Positions 1 to 12,137 of a stretch of DNA of 64,000 bases are shown here, piece after piece. Source of the DNA: Lactifluus volemus (taxonomy: Eukaryota; Basidiomycota; Agaricomycetes; Russulales; Russulaceae); assembly GCA_022376515.1 (NCBI GenBank), contig WTXI01000007.1, forward strand, positions 1,138,429-1,202,428, given 5' to 3'. Under the pieces are notes generated by a model. That model had not been told where the DNA came from, made no database searches, and saw only the letters and a list, made by a program, of their open reading frames with translations. How positions within the stretch are numbered: position 1 is the first letter of the stretch; each line of letters opens with the position of its first letter. The position numbers and the translations under genes are program-made.

Positions 1-219
1 CACTCGTAGGAGGTTGAACTAAGGTTTGTGCAAAATGAAGGGAGAGGAATTAGACAATTCTTCACCCTCGATTTTGTACAAGGTTCAAGGCATCTGTGAG
101 CTTATTTACAAGGGCGTAAACAAGCAAACAGATGTCTGATTGTGGTGTGAAGGTACCTTAACCAAAGGTACAAAGAGGGGATACACAAGAAAAAGAGAGG
201 GAGATTGAGTGTCAAGCAA

Positions 220-1577
220 AAGTCCCCCTCCTCTCCCCCCGAATGACAACCAAACAACACCATGTGATTTCCATTTTTGGTGACAGGAATGACTTGACTT
301 AGCTGAGTTTTCTGCTGTGACTTCAACTTGGCCACAGCTCTTAGTCAACTTCAGCCACTCAAATAAAAAATTTCCTTTTCTATTTTTTTACCTCCTAAGT
401 TGTACAATCATTATGCTTATCTTGGGCTGGGAGATTCACTTAAATGGCAACTTAGATCTGTGCTTACCAAAAGTTTTCAAGCACACAAATTTAAGCAATA
501 AAATTCATATATTTGAGGCTAAACTACAACATGAATCACTATCTAGGACTATGTACAGGAGGATCCAATAGTTCCACTGGCCTTGGTGGAACAGCCCTGA
601 CAGGGGTGGGGGCTGCAGGGTCACGGGGAGGAGGCAGCAGTGGAGGCACAGGAGAGGGTGCAGGGCGCAGGAGCCACAAGAGAACATGCTGGGCGCGGGA
701 GGAGGCACATGCTGCAAGAAGCACAGGAGAAGGTGTGCAGCGTGGGAGGAGGCATGGGAGGCGCTGGAAGCATAGGAGAAGGAGGCGCAAGTGGCACAGA
801 AGGCGTGAGAGGCACAAGGCATGCGGGAGGTGCACGCGGCACAAGATGCGCAGAAGGTGCGGAGGCGGTGGCACAGGAGATGGTGGTCCAGGTGGCAGAG
901 GCGGCAGCACTGGAGGAGGTGGTCAAGGTAGTGGAGGCGGAAGGCGGCGGAGGCAGAGGAGGAGGAGGAGGAGAAGGAGGTGACGAAAAAAAGTCAGCAC
1001 GCATTGGGACGGGGCAGGCGGCATAACAATGTACCAGGGAGGAGGTGGAGAAGGCATCAGTGTAGGCAGTGTGACGCCGTGGACCACCCCGTTCAGGAGG
1101 CACGCAATGTGGAGGAGATGAAAGCAGGAGGTGGCACAGGCGCAGGAGACACAGGAGGATGTGGCAGAGGCAGAGACAGAGGAAGCAGAGGGGAATGCGG
1201 ATGACGAAAGGGAGAGAAGGAAAATCAAAGAAAAAGAAATGTCAGTGTGAGAAGTCAAAAAAAAAAAAACACGTGATGCACCGTTGACCATACTTATAGA
1301 GGCATGGGAGGGTGACAGGCTGCCAAAGGGCAGCAATCGTGGCAACAGAGAGGCAGGTGTGACAAAGAGAGAGAGGACAGAGAGAAGGGGGGAAGCAGCA
1401 ACAGTGAGAGCGAGAAGGGGGGATGCAGTGATGGAGGGGGGAAAGCAAACACGTCACTGGCTCTGGCTTTCATATCGACTTTGAACCAGGCTGCCATAAC
1501 ACTAGCTACAAATGGTAATTGTAAGACATCACATGACTTTGTTTGGCTGTCATCCAGGGGGAGAGGTGGGCCAGCTA
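220..1577. mobile_element. Non-autonomous hAT-like element with purine-rich interior (element E1)
   Basis: It interrupts LTR copy A. The 8-bp direct repeat TCAAGCAA at 212-219 and 1578-1585 is the target duplication, the length typical of hAT elements. The two ends are imperfect inverted repeats of about 50 bp, with CCTCTCCCCC near the tips and CATGTGAT at the inner limit. The interior holds a GGAGG-rich minisatellite at about 590-1200 and 1310-1450 that is free of stops in several frames. No transposase is encoded. A 200-bp stretch (about 410-600) is nearly identical to 17170-17350 inside a different element. Confidence 0.75.
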
Positions 1578-1713
1578 TCAAGCAACAACTGTGATTCTCA
1601 ATGAAGCTGAAGCTGGGGCTTTAGCTCGTCTACAGGGCCCTATTTATGCACACAGAGGGCCAGCCAACTATCCTACAAGGGAAATGCGTAGTCAGAACTA
1701 TTGACTAAGTATC

Positions 1714-1812
1714 TGAGTCAGTTCTGATGACTTAAGAACTGACTCAGTGCATCTGACTCAAGATCTGAGTCAGGGATGCTGACTCAAGAACTGAGTCATG
1801 ATATCTGAGTCA
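1714..1812. promoter_or_regulatory. Array of eight TGASTCA-type sites in LTR copy A (one mutated)
   Basis: Sites start at 1714, 1728 (TGACTTA, mutated), 1740, 1754, 1766, 1780, 1792 and 1806, so the spacing alternates 14 and 12 bp exactly as in the second LTR copy. TGA[C/G]TCA is the palindromic target of Gcn4/AP-1-type bZIP proteins; binding here is inferred, not shown. Confidence 0.7.
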
Positions 1813-2049
1813 AAAACACGTCCAAAAGAGTGATGCACAGCCCCTAAAAGCCAAATAAGGGGCTGGCCAAGAAAAGGAAAATCATAAGTTGAAAAAAAAA
1901 ACAGCCAAAAAATAGCAAAAATGGACAGTCCAGCAATGGACAGTCCAGCAATGGACAGTCCAGCAATGGACAAGCCTGTATAACTATAACATGCGCTCAT
2001 CTAGAGCCTTTTGCAGCTCAACAGGGGTTGGGCTGCTGTCAGGGTCTGT

Positions 2050-3000
2050 CTCTGGTAAGTCATCTGTTTGTGCTCATTTTAGTGAGCAGTGACCATCTTC
2101 AGATAGTGCTGATGGTGTCATGAAGTGCATAGGAGAATAGGAAGTGGCACAGGAGGTCATAGCCTGACCCAGAGTGGATGATGACACCACAGAAAGTGTT
2201 TGAGACACCTGAGTGGTTTTATTGACTTGGTAAGCATTCTTCTTGGCTTCACAATCTAATAAAGCTTGATCACAAATAACAGGTTTGATTATTGGGCATC
2301 TCTTTAGATACCCAAGCATAACTTTCAGTTGCCCACAGATAGGTATATTTGGTGTCAAAATGAGGGCTATCATATTGTCAGTTTATTGTGAGTCTAACAG
2401 TCCTGTTAGAACTACATTCTTCTAAAGTGTTAATTTTGGTTTGAATCTAAGGCTTGGTAGGCTTTTACCCTGCCAACTACCTAATCAAAATAAATAGTAT
2501 TTTATAACAGAAAATTTCCTTTAATATAATTAAATAATTTTTTAATTTTTTAATGGTATTTACTCTCCTCATTTAAACCCAATTAAAGATATTTCTAGAA
2601 GAGAATTTAATTTATTAATGAAGAAATACATAAGATTATCATGCCCTGTCAATTCAGGATCTGTTCTCACAGATTGGAGGTTCCCACTGAGTACTGCCAT
2701 CGCATCCACCTCCTTTAGGTTCTGCATATGGTTGGTCATGCAGTATTTGCATACTGCTACAAAATGTGTCTTGTTTCCTTTGTAGCATTGGCCCGTAGTC
2801 AGGAAGTGTACCCATAAAGAGCTCTTAGGATGGATGGACATGCTAGCAGTTACAGAATATGGTATACTTGGGCTCAACATCACACAGCATACTCCTACTG
2901 TACTACCCAAGAATGAACTAGTTCTCACTTGCATGTAATATACACATGATGTGAATTTCTCCTGACCCCCCATCAGATACTGTATGTATCTGATACTCAA
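2050..3000 (-). pseudogene. hAT transposase N-terminal relic with BED zinc finger
   Basis: On the minus strand, 3000 to 2569 encodes a 143-residue frame with a BED-like signature: an aromatic start (SLWVHFLTTG), then CKYC about 25 residues on and a His three residues later (TNH). The frame 2373 to 2074 continues with a second conserved block (VMLGYLKRCP) that follows the BED finger in fungal hAT transposases. About 195 bp of AT-rich DNA separate the blocks and probably include an intron plus decay, because the first frame ends in a stop. The gene is cut at 1991 by the LTR, and no catalytic RNase H-like domain lies in this part. Family assignment rests on motif recognition, so it is moderate. 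Confidence 0.5.
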
Positions 3001-3818
3001 TGGGTCAGGTGATGGCCAACCCTCACTGATACAGGGGTCAGGCCAATACTAACAACCCTGGCTCACATCACCTGTATAATCTGTGTGGTGTAATCTATTT
3101 TTCATGTGAACATTTCACAGCTAGGGTTGTAAATTGGAATGGCATGGTTTAGTTTCACGATGGCATATTTACAGGTAAATGTTTAGTTTATGAGTTAACA
3201 AATATGTCTTTAATTCTGATGAGTGATTCTATGTTAGCAATATATATCCATAACAATTCCCATGTAATATAATAACATAATAAATATGTAAATAGAATTG
3301 TAACATCTGTACATGATACACTAAGTATAATATGCAAAAGCCAATGTGAATGCATTTAATGCTACAAGTTCTGGTTAATTGAATAGTGTTTATTTGCATC
3401 AATTGCATGTGGTTGACATTACTAGTACAGTACTAAAGTAGTGAATTAGAATGAAATGTGGTGGGAAGAAGATTACAGTATAACGACATGCAACAGATGG
3501 TTGGTTGGATCAAGATGATCAAGATGCAGTAGGCAGAAAGGTGATGGTCATTCATATGGGTGGTTTGCTGAACTAAATGGTAAAATGTGATTTATATTTC
3601 AACTTTTTGTGATCACTAGTCATAGACATTGCATAAAGTTTTACTATTTGATACTATTATGGTGTGTGAAATAGTTTCAATGTAGTTTTTATTATGTTGC
3701 ATTTATTCTGTGATGTGAGCAGAGGATTGCATTTATATGCACATCTACAACATGTGAGAACTTGGACATGCCATATGAAGTAATGGCCTACTAGCTCAAG
3801 TTGCTTTCAGGTGGTCAC
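3001..3818. other. AT-rich stretch without recognisable genes
   Basis: No frame of convincing length or motif is present on either strand. The sequence is AT-rich and unrelated, as far as can be seen by eye, to the repeats named elsewhere. Confidence 0.5.
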
Positions 3819-4206
3819 TGTTACAGTAAGGTACTCAGCAAAAAGTATAATTGCTATTTGTTTTCGTAGCTAACCTGTTACAGTAAGGTACTAATTGAGA
3901 AGCATCAGAGTTGTGTTACAAGAGAGTAAACGACTGAAAGATAACTCACCTCAGCAAAAAGTATAATTGCTGAGGGAAAGCAAAGAAGGTGCGTGAAGTG
4001 CGCTTATGTATCTCTATCTCAACAAGAATCATGTGAAAAATGTTGTGGAGTGGAAAGAACTCGAAAACATTGAAGGAGGGTAAAGGAGACCCAAGTAAAG
4101 TAGTAAGCATACAAAAAAGTGTAAACTATGAAGGGCACAATTATTGACAAGAGTGGTCCGTGTGCAGCTACTTTAGGGCTGGTCAAAAAATGTCAAAACG
4201 CAACAG

Positions 4207-5516
4207 TCACAAGTTGCATTCAATGTTCAAGATTCCTGTTGAAGGGCTTTGCAAGCAATCAGCCTGTTCTGTTGAAAAATGCACACAGCGTGTGGCATGG
4301 TTTCATGAAGTTTTGTTGATAATATGGGACGAAGTCATAATGCAAGACAGGTTCATCTTCTGGTATTTTTTCTCGCAGCTTTCATCTCAAAGTTTTGAAA
4401 GATTCAGTTCTGAAGCTGTTGATCAAATGTTGTAAGACATCTGAGAAGATAATAAACCCTTTGGGGGAATCACAGTTGTGTTTGGAGAAGATTTCCAACA
4501 AATACTACCTGTCGTAATCAATGGAGACAGAGAGTCAATTGTTGGTGCATCTCTGCAGTATTCACCTCTTTGGAACAAAATCACTGTCATTCACCTTCTT
4601 CAAAACATTCAAGTATGCAATGACCCAAACGCTAAATACTTTACCTCTTGGCTCCTCAATATTAGACATGGTTATACTTATCCTGATCCTAACTCCATCA
4701 TCATCCCAACAGAGATGGTACAAACAACTGTACCAAGTCTTATTGATGCTGTTTATAATGGGATCGAATGTGATTCTTCTCCTCCACCAAACTACTTCTT
4801 GACATAAACCATTCTTGCACCAAGAAATGCTGACATTGTAACATTAAATGATGCCATTCTCAATTGAATGCAAGGGCCTGAATTCACTATTTTTTCTGCA
4901 GATACATATAAACAACAACTTGGTGTTGACAGCAACAGCAGTAATCCTCTCAATAGGGTTGTTCATAGTAGCCATTATTTAGCTCATTAATTTGGCCATT
5001 CTCATGATTCCCACCAGTTTTTCTCACCTTTTTCTTTGATTATCATCAATGATGACAATAGAAAGATGGGAATGGAGGAAAAAAGCAAAGAAAACTGGTG
5101 GGAATTATGAGAATGGCCAAATTAATGAGCTAAATAATGGCTACTGTGAAATGCCCTAATCTATCTGTCAAATTCTTGCACTCCTAAAATGCCTCCAGCT
5201 TGCCTCTTGCAGAACTCCGAGTTAAAATTAGTTGTCCTCTCATCTTACTTCAAAATCTCACTGCTGCACATGGCCTTTGTAATGGGTCATGCATGACACT
5301 GGTACAAAAATCAGACCAAGTACTGCAAGTTCTTCTTATTGGTGGTGACCATGATGGTGAAATGGCCTTTATCTCATGGATTTCACTTACTTCTTCTACA
5401 AGTGCAACAATGTTTGCTTTTAAACTTCATTGACACCAACAACCCATTTGTCTCACGTTCACAATGAGCATCTACCAGTCACAAGGTCAAACTATGGACC
5501 ATGTTAGACTCAATCT
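4207..5516 (+). pseudogene. Helitron Pif1-like helicase fragment
   Basis: The conceptual protein runs from a block resembling AHSMFKIPVEG through IIWDEVIMQD (Walker B-like WDE), FGEDFQQILPVV (helicase motif with GDFQQ changed to GEDFQQ), SPLWNKITVIHLLQN, ILAPRN and, after an insertion at 4956-5156, LRVKISCPLILLQNL and IYQSQGQT. This is the order of motifs in the C-terminal helicase of Helitron RepHel proteins. The Walker A region, the Rep nuclease and the final helicase motif are missing. Several stops (for example just before 4441 and at 4805) and frameshifts show it is dead. Both ends coincide with the inverted repeats. Confidence 0.75.
4956..5156. mobile_element. Tc1/mariner-like palindromic MITE, TA target
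   Basis: 201 bp flanked by TA at 4954-4955 and 5157-5158. The arms are inverted repeats of about 65 bp containing TTTAGCTCATTAATTTGGCC, so the element can fold into one hairpin. It interrupts the Helitron helicase fragment. A second copy sits at 37359-37549. Confidence 0.8.
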
Positions 5517-5904
5517 CTGTTGCGTTTTGACATTTTTTGACCAGCCCTAAAGTAGCTGCACACGGACCACTCTTGTTAATGATCGTGCCCTTCATAGTTT
5601 ACACTTTTTCGTATGCTTACTACTTTACTTGGGTCTCCTTTACCCTCCTTCAACGTTTTCAAGTTCTTTTCACTCCACAACATTTTTCACATGATTCTTG
5701 TTGAGATAGAGGTACATAAGTGCACTTCACGCACCTTCTTTGCTTTCCCTTAACAATTATACTTTTTGCTAAGGTGAGTTATCTTTCAGTCATTTACTCT
5801 CTTGTAACACAACTCTGACGCTTCTCAATTAGTACCTTACTGTAACAGGTTAGCTACAAAAACAAATAGCAATTATACTTTTTGCTGAGTATCTTACTGT
5901 AACA

Positions 5905-6519
5905 ATCTCCAATCATCTGTATTCACTCACAGTCAATTGTACGTTGCATTCTTGAGAACAACATGCGCTGAAAACTTGAACATACACCTTTCCCCAATTA
6001 AATCATCAGTTGACATTACAAGTTCAACTACAACACCAAATGTTGTTTACCAAGAAGTGTTGCTCGACTAAACTGTATGACCCCTGTCTTTCAACCTATT
6101 TCAAAGTGAAACCACTGACTCTTCTGCTAGACATGCTGTGTTACCATACTCATATTTTCTGATCTCATTTGATGCTGTCATTCTCCAACCACTCTGTTAA
6201 CTCTCACATGTAACACCTCAGTATCCACCTCTGACCACTGCTCCAATTTCAACATGTCTCCTGACAAATAAAAGCATACCACACACTCTGCAGATCACAA
6301 CAACACATATTACTCCAATAAAGTTTACCCAGATGCATTGGTAAGCTAACCAAAATGTGAGTGTACATCACACCTCCTAACTTGAACTCTAAACAAGAAT
6401 CATTTCCAACACCTTCAACCTTCTAGACTGTTTTGCCCATTTGCTTATAATGAAATCCCATTAGACTCCACTAACTCCACAACTGCCCTTAATACTGTAT
6501 TTCCCTCACTGTACTCTGT
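5905..6519. other. Non-coding or decayed stretch
   Basis: Only short frames with stops are present. It may hold the decayed 5' part of the gene fragment that follows, but I cannot support exons here. Confidence 0.35.
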
Positions 6520-8115
6520 ATGCCCAGCACTGGCATTATTGAGATTTTCATGCTCATGGTGCTTGAGAAACCACAAACATTGTTAGGGAAACTGAAAACA
6601 GTCATTCTCAATGCTGGAATCTTTTGGAAGCCTGGAGCCTCTCCTCTCATAGCTACCCTGCATTACTACAACAAGTCTGGTATGACATTTGACACCAAGA
6701 GAGGACTGTTTCATGTACTTGCCAAAGTTTGTAATTCCACTAATAGACCTCCATGTATGGTTTCTACTAAAACTTCGCTCTAGATAGTACCTGTCGAAAT
6801 AAACAAATCATCAGATGCTTCAAATATCAAGTTTGCTTTTCCCATTGAATATTTTGTTGGAGTACATACATTGGCCAGCCCTAAAGTGGTGCGCACAGAC
6901 CATGGACAGTAGATCTGCGAAGAACTTTGACTTTATCCTTATTCTTTCCCTTCATACCTTAGCAGAGATGTCATTTCCCTTTTTTAAGAGTTTTGAGCAC
7001 TTTCTACCCCACTGGGGCCTCTGCTACTCTTCATATAGTGCACATTCAATATGAAGATAAAAACTCCCACCTTAAGCGGTAGCATCTCAGCATTTATCTC
7101 TTCGCGCTGAGGTGAGCATCTTTCTTCTTTTTCCTCGTAGCTACATGAACTGAACACCTGTATAGCTCTATTACAACAGGTTAGCTACAGAAATGTAACA
7201 GCGTTTATCTCTTCTCGCTGAGCTCTATTACAACATATTTGTTCATGGGCAACATTATCCATGTCTGTACTGTCTCTCTTGCTTTGTTTAAAATCTTTAA
7301 CTATATTCAACAGCTCATCTCCTTGCTCACCCTTGGGCCAAACATGGTTTACGACTGTCATGCTTCTGCCCTCATTCAAGTATCTGGTCCTGTCAATTCC
7401 ATTGACCCCTCAGTGTTCACATTTATGATGAACTTGACACAGCACATGTCATATGCATCAAAAGGAGTTTTCCTGTTGAAGATCTACATCTCTGAAAACT
7501 CAAAATGGCAAAGTAATCACATAAGAGCATTGTCAAAGGTTCAACACATCGTTACATTGACAGGAACAATACCTGTCTTGCCTAACCATACAGAATCAAA
7601 GAAAGACATCTTCTGCATCAGGAAAACCCATCTGGCCTTAAAGTATATTAGATGCTCCTTAGAGCTTACTTAAGTGTCTTATTGACATTGGTAATTAGAT
7701 CCTTCTACTTATCACTGTTAATAAGACACTTAAGTAAGCTTTAAGGAGCATCTAATACACTTTAAGGCCAGATGGGTTTTCCTGATGTGTATCATGGTAA
7801 TGTGTGATCTTGAATATGTTGGGTGGACATCTCCCAACCCTCCTGGCCCTGCTCCTCTAAGTATGTACCTTTACTCTTGCTCACATTGTTTCTGTGACTT
7901 ACAGTGTATATGTGAAGACATGATGCCTCTTTTTATAGGGTCCAGCAGTCTACAATTCATGCAACAATTACACCCTTTACCCCTATCACCTACTTCCACA
8001 ATCTCTTCAGGACCATCTCCCTCTCAAGCAGCCTCATCCAACTCTCAATCAGACCTATCTAACTCTCAATTAGGCCTGTCTCACTCACACAGTAGGAGCC
8101 TGCTGTGGCCAAAAG
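6520..8115 (+). pseudogene. Broken spliced gene of unknown function, TE-linked
   Basis: Two protein-like blocks on the plus strand (6520-6860, including PQTLLGKLKTVILNAGIFWK, and about 7375-7613, including NSIDPSVFTFMMNLTQ and VQHIVTLTGTIPV) look like parts of one protein. They are separated by a degenerate 388-bp-type repeat (6877-7236). The second block is cut by a 172-bp MITE (7616-7787) and appears to resume with DLEYVGWTSPNPPGP, followed by a canonical intron at 7861-7938 (GTATGT...TATAG) and a Ser/Pro-rich tail. The tail stops at 8120 where the Plavaka element inserted. I do not recognise the family. The second block has the feel of an OB-fold, which is only a guess. Confidence 0.4.
7616..7787. 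mobile_element. 172-bp palindromic MITE, copy M1
   Basis: Nearly perfect hairpin whose arms begin CATCAGGAAAACCC and contain ACTTAAG motifs. TG is present on both sides (7614-7615 and 7788-7789), consistent with a 2-bp target duplication. Same length as copies at 14364, 32801 and 42310. Confidence 0.85.
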
Positions 8116-8615
8116 CTCAACCCCAGTCAAATGTCCATTGAAGTAAAATGATTCAGTTTGATAAAATTTGAATTTGATTCAAGACAATTTAAGATGATTG
8201 ATAAGATTTGAATATGAATTTAATTAAATTGATTCAGGTTAATCAGATTTGAATTCGATTCAAGTTAAATCAAAATGATTAATAAGTTTTGAATATCAAT
8301 TTAATTAAATTGATAACAATTGATCCAGATAACATTGACCACATTCAATCACAATTGAATAATATCAATCACATTATGCGAGATTATGTGAGATTTATTT
8401 TTTGATCCAAAGCACTTTAATAAAATTGAACACATGTATCCCCTACTATGCACTAAGTTTCTTGAATGCATGGAAATGCTGGTGTATATATAATACTCAT
8501 TATCTAGTGATCGCTGTCCGGTCACATGGGTAGTATATACAATCACATGGCTAGCAATACAAGTGAATATGTATTACACTACTTTGCACATCTTCTACTG
8601 TATATCGCTACTTAA

Positions 8616-11600
8616 ATGTCTACAGACCCTACAAAGAGAAAAAAATACTACTGTGCCTGCTCAAGACTCTGTAAAAGAAAAAAGCTTGTTTCTAAATCGA
8701 CCTACCATAGGCACAAGGCTTATAGAGATGCTGAATCAACACGGCTGCCATCTATAGGAAGGTCTATGCAGGGTAGGTGCAATATCGTTTACATTTTGGC
8801 AATGCTTTCACTTATATTCGAAGCATGTGTATTGAGAAAGAAACCAAGCCCCATTGTGGCTCTTCCCATCCCTACATCTGTGGAAGGAGAACCAACTGCA
8901 GCACAGTCTCCAGGGGCAGATACTGGCCCATCGGGGCATTCCCTTCCAGGAGATGCAGTATGCAATAAGTGAATGCGACGTTGATCTATCTGACAGAGCA
9001 TACAATCGGCTCATAGTCACAGGATCTAAGCGATGGTGACCCAGATGATGCCCCTCTGAATATCAGCAATGACTCAGACGATGATGGTCCTCCTGTGCAT
9101 GGCAATCTTACTGTGGGTGACATCGACAGTGACAATGACAATTACACCTCTCCCATGCCAGTAGGTAGAGATGCTGTCCCCAATGACGTCCCTGGGCAAT
9201 TCAACGATTCTGGTCCTGGTTCAGTCCTCTCTAGATTCCCCACAGTTGCATCACTTCAGACTGCAGTGTCCTTCGTCTATGTGCTAAGTGAAGCAACATT
9301 GGACTGGGATTCATTGCCAGAAGATGTCCTCCAGCAACTTCACTTTCCAATTACATCTCAAGTAGATCTATCCAATAAGAACTTGCGGCTATGCCTGGAT
9401 ATGTTTCTCGTAGTTACGAATGGCTCTGAAGAAATGTACAGGAATTCAATGGCCACATTTAAGCAACATTCTCCAGACATAGCAGATTTGTCATATGCAC
9501 AGGTCAAACAATGCCTGAAGGATATCACAGGAATCCCAGCAATTATGACTGATATGTGTGACAACTCTTGTGTTGCATTCACCAGTCCCATTCTCTGAAA
9601 TGACAGCCTGTCCTGAGTGTGGGGTCACACACTATGAGCCAAACACATGAGGGCACAATCCTGGTATGTGCCCAAGAAAACAGTCACTTACAATCCCTAT
9701 TGGCCCTCAAATCCAGGCGCAATGGCGCAGTAGACAAGGTGCTCATAACATGGGCTATCATAGGCGTGCAATGAAACCCCTTCTAGAGAGATTGTCCCAA
9801 GATTTGCCCATCAATGAGTACAATGATGTATATGGCACGCATGCATTTCTGGAGGCCATTTGCAATGAGAACATCAAGCCAGATGACACAGTATTGATGT
9901 TATCTGTTGACGGCGCACAACTGTATGAGCACAAATAGTCAGATTTTTGGATCTACATATGGATCTTGCTCGATCTTCCCCCAGATATGCGATACAAGAA
10001 GAAGTATGTGCTTCCAGGAGAATTTATACCAGGTCTGCAAAAACCAAAGAATCTGGATTTGTTCTTATTCCCTGGACTGCACCATCTTGCTGCTCTTCAA
10101 TGAGATGGCTTTCGAATCTGAGACACTGAGCTAGATTGTGTGTTCACATCCTTTCTGTATTTTTATCTGGGCATGGCCAATGGTCCAGGACTCTCTCAAC
10201 TAAATGGACAAGTTGGACATCATGGGGCTTTTGGGTGCTGTCTTTACTGTGTCGACATAAGGAAAATAGATCGCATTATTATCCTGCCATGCTCAAGCCC
10301 CTGGATTACTCGGTCTCAGGCTGTGATCACGACAATATTGATGTCTATTAGTTACCAGAACCCTCTCTTGCTTTGTATGATCAGGGCCTGTGTAGATTAC
10401 CGCTAAGTTGGAACAACACGCACTACAAACAGGAGCACAGAGAGACAGGTATATGCAAGCCAAGCATCTTTAGTGGGCTGTCTCCTCGTCGTTCACTGCC
10501 CCCCCCTCGATGCTTCACAATCGACATAATGCACTTGATATCTCTTAATCTCCCTGATCTCCTGATTGGGCTTTGGCACAGCACTATTGACTGTGACAGG
10601 GGTGATTTACAATCTGAGTGGCCTTGGATGTGCCTCACCAGTGATACCTGGCAAAAACACAGCTATAAAGTTGCCCTGTGTAGGCAGTATCTCCCTGGTT
10701 CCTTTAATCAATCTCCCCACAATCCTGCCAAGAAAATCTTGAGCAGGTACAAAGCATGGGAGTTCTTATTGTACCTTTTCAGATTTGGACCTGGACTTTT
10801 CTTAGATGTACTACCCAACATGTACTGGTGTCACTTTTGCAAACTCATGCAGGGTGTGTGGATCATCCATCAGCAGTGCATTAAGACATCTCAGCTTACT
10901 CTTGCTCATGCACTCCTGCTCCAATTTGTTGAGGAATTTGAAACATTATACTACTGTCGACTCCCCACTCAGTTGCATTTTATGCACCAGAGTGTGCATG
11001 CAATGGTCCACTTAGCATTAGAGGCTATGTGCATTGGACCTGGTGTGTATATCCAACAATGAACTCTCAAGCAAACAATCAGCAGTCTTGGAGAGAAGGT
11101 AAAACAGCCATTACACCCCTTTGCTAATCTTGCAAACTGCAGCCTGAGGTGCAGTCAGATCAATGCCCTCAAATCTATGGTTCCAGACTTTGATCCTGAT
11201 AAAGGATGTTTGCCTCATGGTTCTGTCTTGCTAGAGGGGAGATTTGTTCTTCTCACTGCAACTGACAACAAGCCTCATCTACTCAAGGATGAATATGCCA
11301 TGGCATTCCATAATTCCATGTACTCAGAGATTGGTCCTCTCGCTAGCAACTGGAAGCCATTGTGTATTTGGTGGGCTAGACTTTATCTACCAAACCTCCA
11401 AGTGGCTCGCGCCATTTGGAAAGAAGGAGATAAACACAAAACTGAGACAAGGTGGTGCTCACACAATGTTAAGGTGAAGCACACATCTTGCGATGTGATC
11501 TTGACAATCTTATTAGCGGTGCGCTTAGATTACTTTAGATGGAACCTCCCGATTTGCAAAGGTTCAATTTTACTTTCAAAGCGATCACATATGCATGTAC

Positions 11601-11870
11601 TTGAAAACCTACACACTTGTATCTTTGTGGTCTGAACTGGACAAACAATTGCTTCATAACTCACTGGAAACTCTGTATGCTTGCATGTACAGTACCATGG
11701 CACGAGAAATCTCCGCATTATCAAGGTCAAAGCAATCATATCTGTGGTGGCCATGATTTCTCTGAAGCCAAGCAAAGTAGATACATGTTCATGACATTTC
11801 ATGGTGGAGAAACCTGGCTTAGATGCACTTATAATGGGACAAGATGATAATGATATTGTAGCTGCATTGT
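8616..11870 (+). pseudogene. Plavaka transposase, inactivated
   Basis: The start at 8616 gives a Cys-rich N-terminus (CACSRLCKRKK). The body has blocks typical of Plavaka transposases (CACTA-related, DDE type): SYAQVKQCLKDITGIPAIM, CPECGVTHY, LMLSVDGAQLYEHK with a likely catalytic Asp, a KKKYVLPGEFIPG / PKNLDLFLFPGLHH block, GLSQLNGQVGHHGAFGC, TGICKPSIFSGLS, CFTIDIMHLISLNLPDLL, FVEEFETLYY and, near the end, EGDKHKTETRW. Many in-frame stops break it, for example after YEHK at 9937-9939 (TAG where Gln is expected) and around 10100-10135, and the frame shifts repeatedly. Most stops can be explained by C-to-T or G-to-A changes. It sits centrally in the element and cannot make an active enzyme. 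Confidence 0.8.
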
Positions 11871-12137
11871 AATTAGAAAGTGCACTCATTGTTATCAATA
11901 AATCACCTTCTTTGTATTGCGACTTCAGCAAGAATCTAAGATCTTTGTGTGCACATGCGATCACTCAAAAGAATTCTGTGTAGAATATGTATGCATGAAT
12001 ATATGCGCATATATCTGAGCACATACATTGAATTCAACGACTACTTGTGCTAAAGCTATACTTGTGCATACATTCACTCTCATTATACCCATTCATTTTG
12101 GGGAATATCCCAGCCAGTTGGGTGGGCTGATACACTA

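Larger units (their letters stand above)
1..1991 (-). mobile_element. LTR, long family (copy A, left end off-window), split by a hAT-like insertion
   Basis: The parts 1-219 and 1578-1991 align along their length with the complete LTR at 53087-54023 and end in the same CCATAACA-like terminus (here CTATAACA at 1984-1991). The missing part lies left of the window. Read on the minus strand, it begins TGTTAT, has an array of TGASTCA sites at 1714-1812, then a CATAAATAG TATA-like box near 1650, so minus is the likely transcribed direction. A 15-bp unit (ATGGACAGTCCAGCA) is repeated about 3.5 times at 1921-1972, absent from the other copy. Whether this is a solo LTR or part of an element cannot be told here. 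Confidence 0.8.
3819..5904. mobile_element. Unit bounded by 388-bp inverted repeats around a Helitron helicase fragment
   Basis: 3819-4206 and 5517-5904 are inverted copies of one another over about 388 bp with few differences. The outer tips read TGTTACAGTAAG and its complement. Between them lie a Helitron helicase fragment and a small MITE. No flanking target duplication is visible, so the unit could be one long-TIR element that captured host DNA (Mutator-like style) or two separate 388-bp insertions in opposite orientation. A diverged single copy of the same 388-bp unit at about 6877-7236 keeps the second reading open. Confidence 0.65.

Noticed and set aside
513..1345. Several long overlapping frames on both strands rich in Gly, Arg and Ala
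   Set aside because: They come from a GGAGG-type minisatellite that lacks stops in most frames. Composition is repetitive, no start context or domain is seen, and the same tract recurs inside mobile elements.
3819..5904. Calling the inverted-repeat unit a Mutator element
   Set aside because: No 8-11 bp target duplication and no transposase were found, so only the structure is reported.
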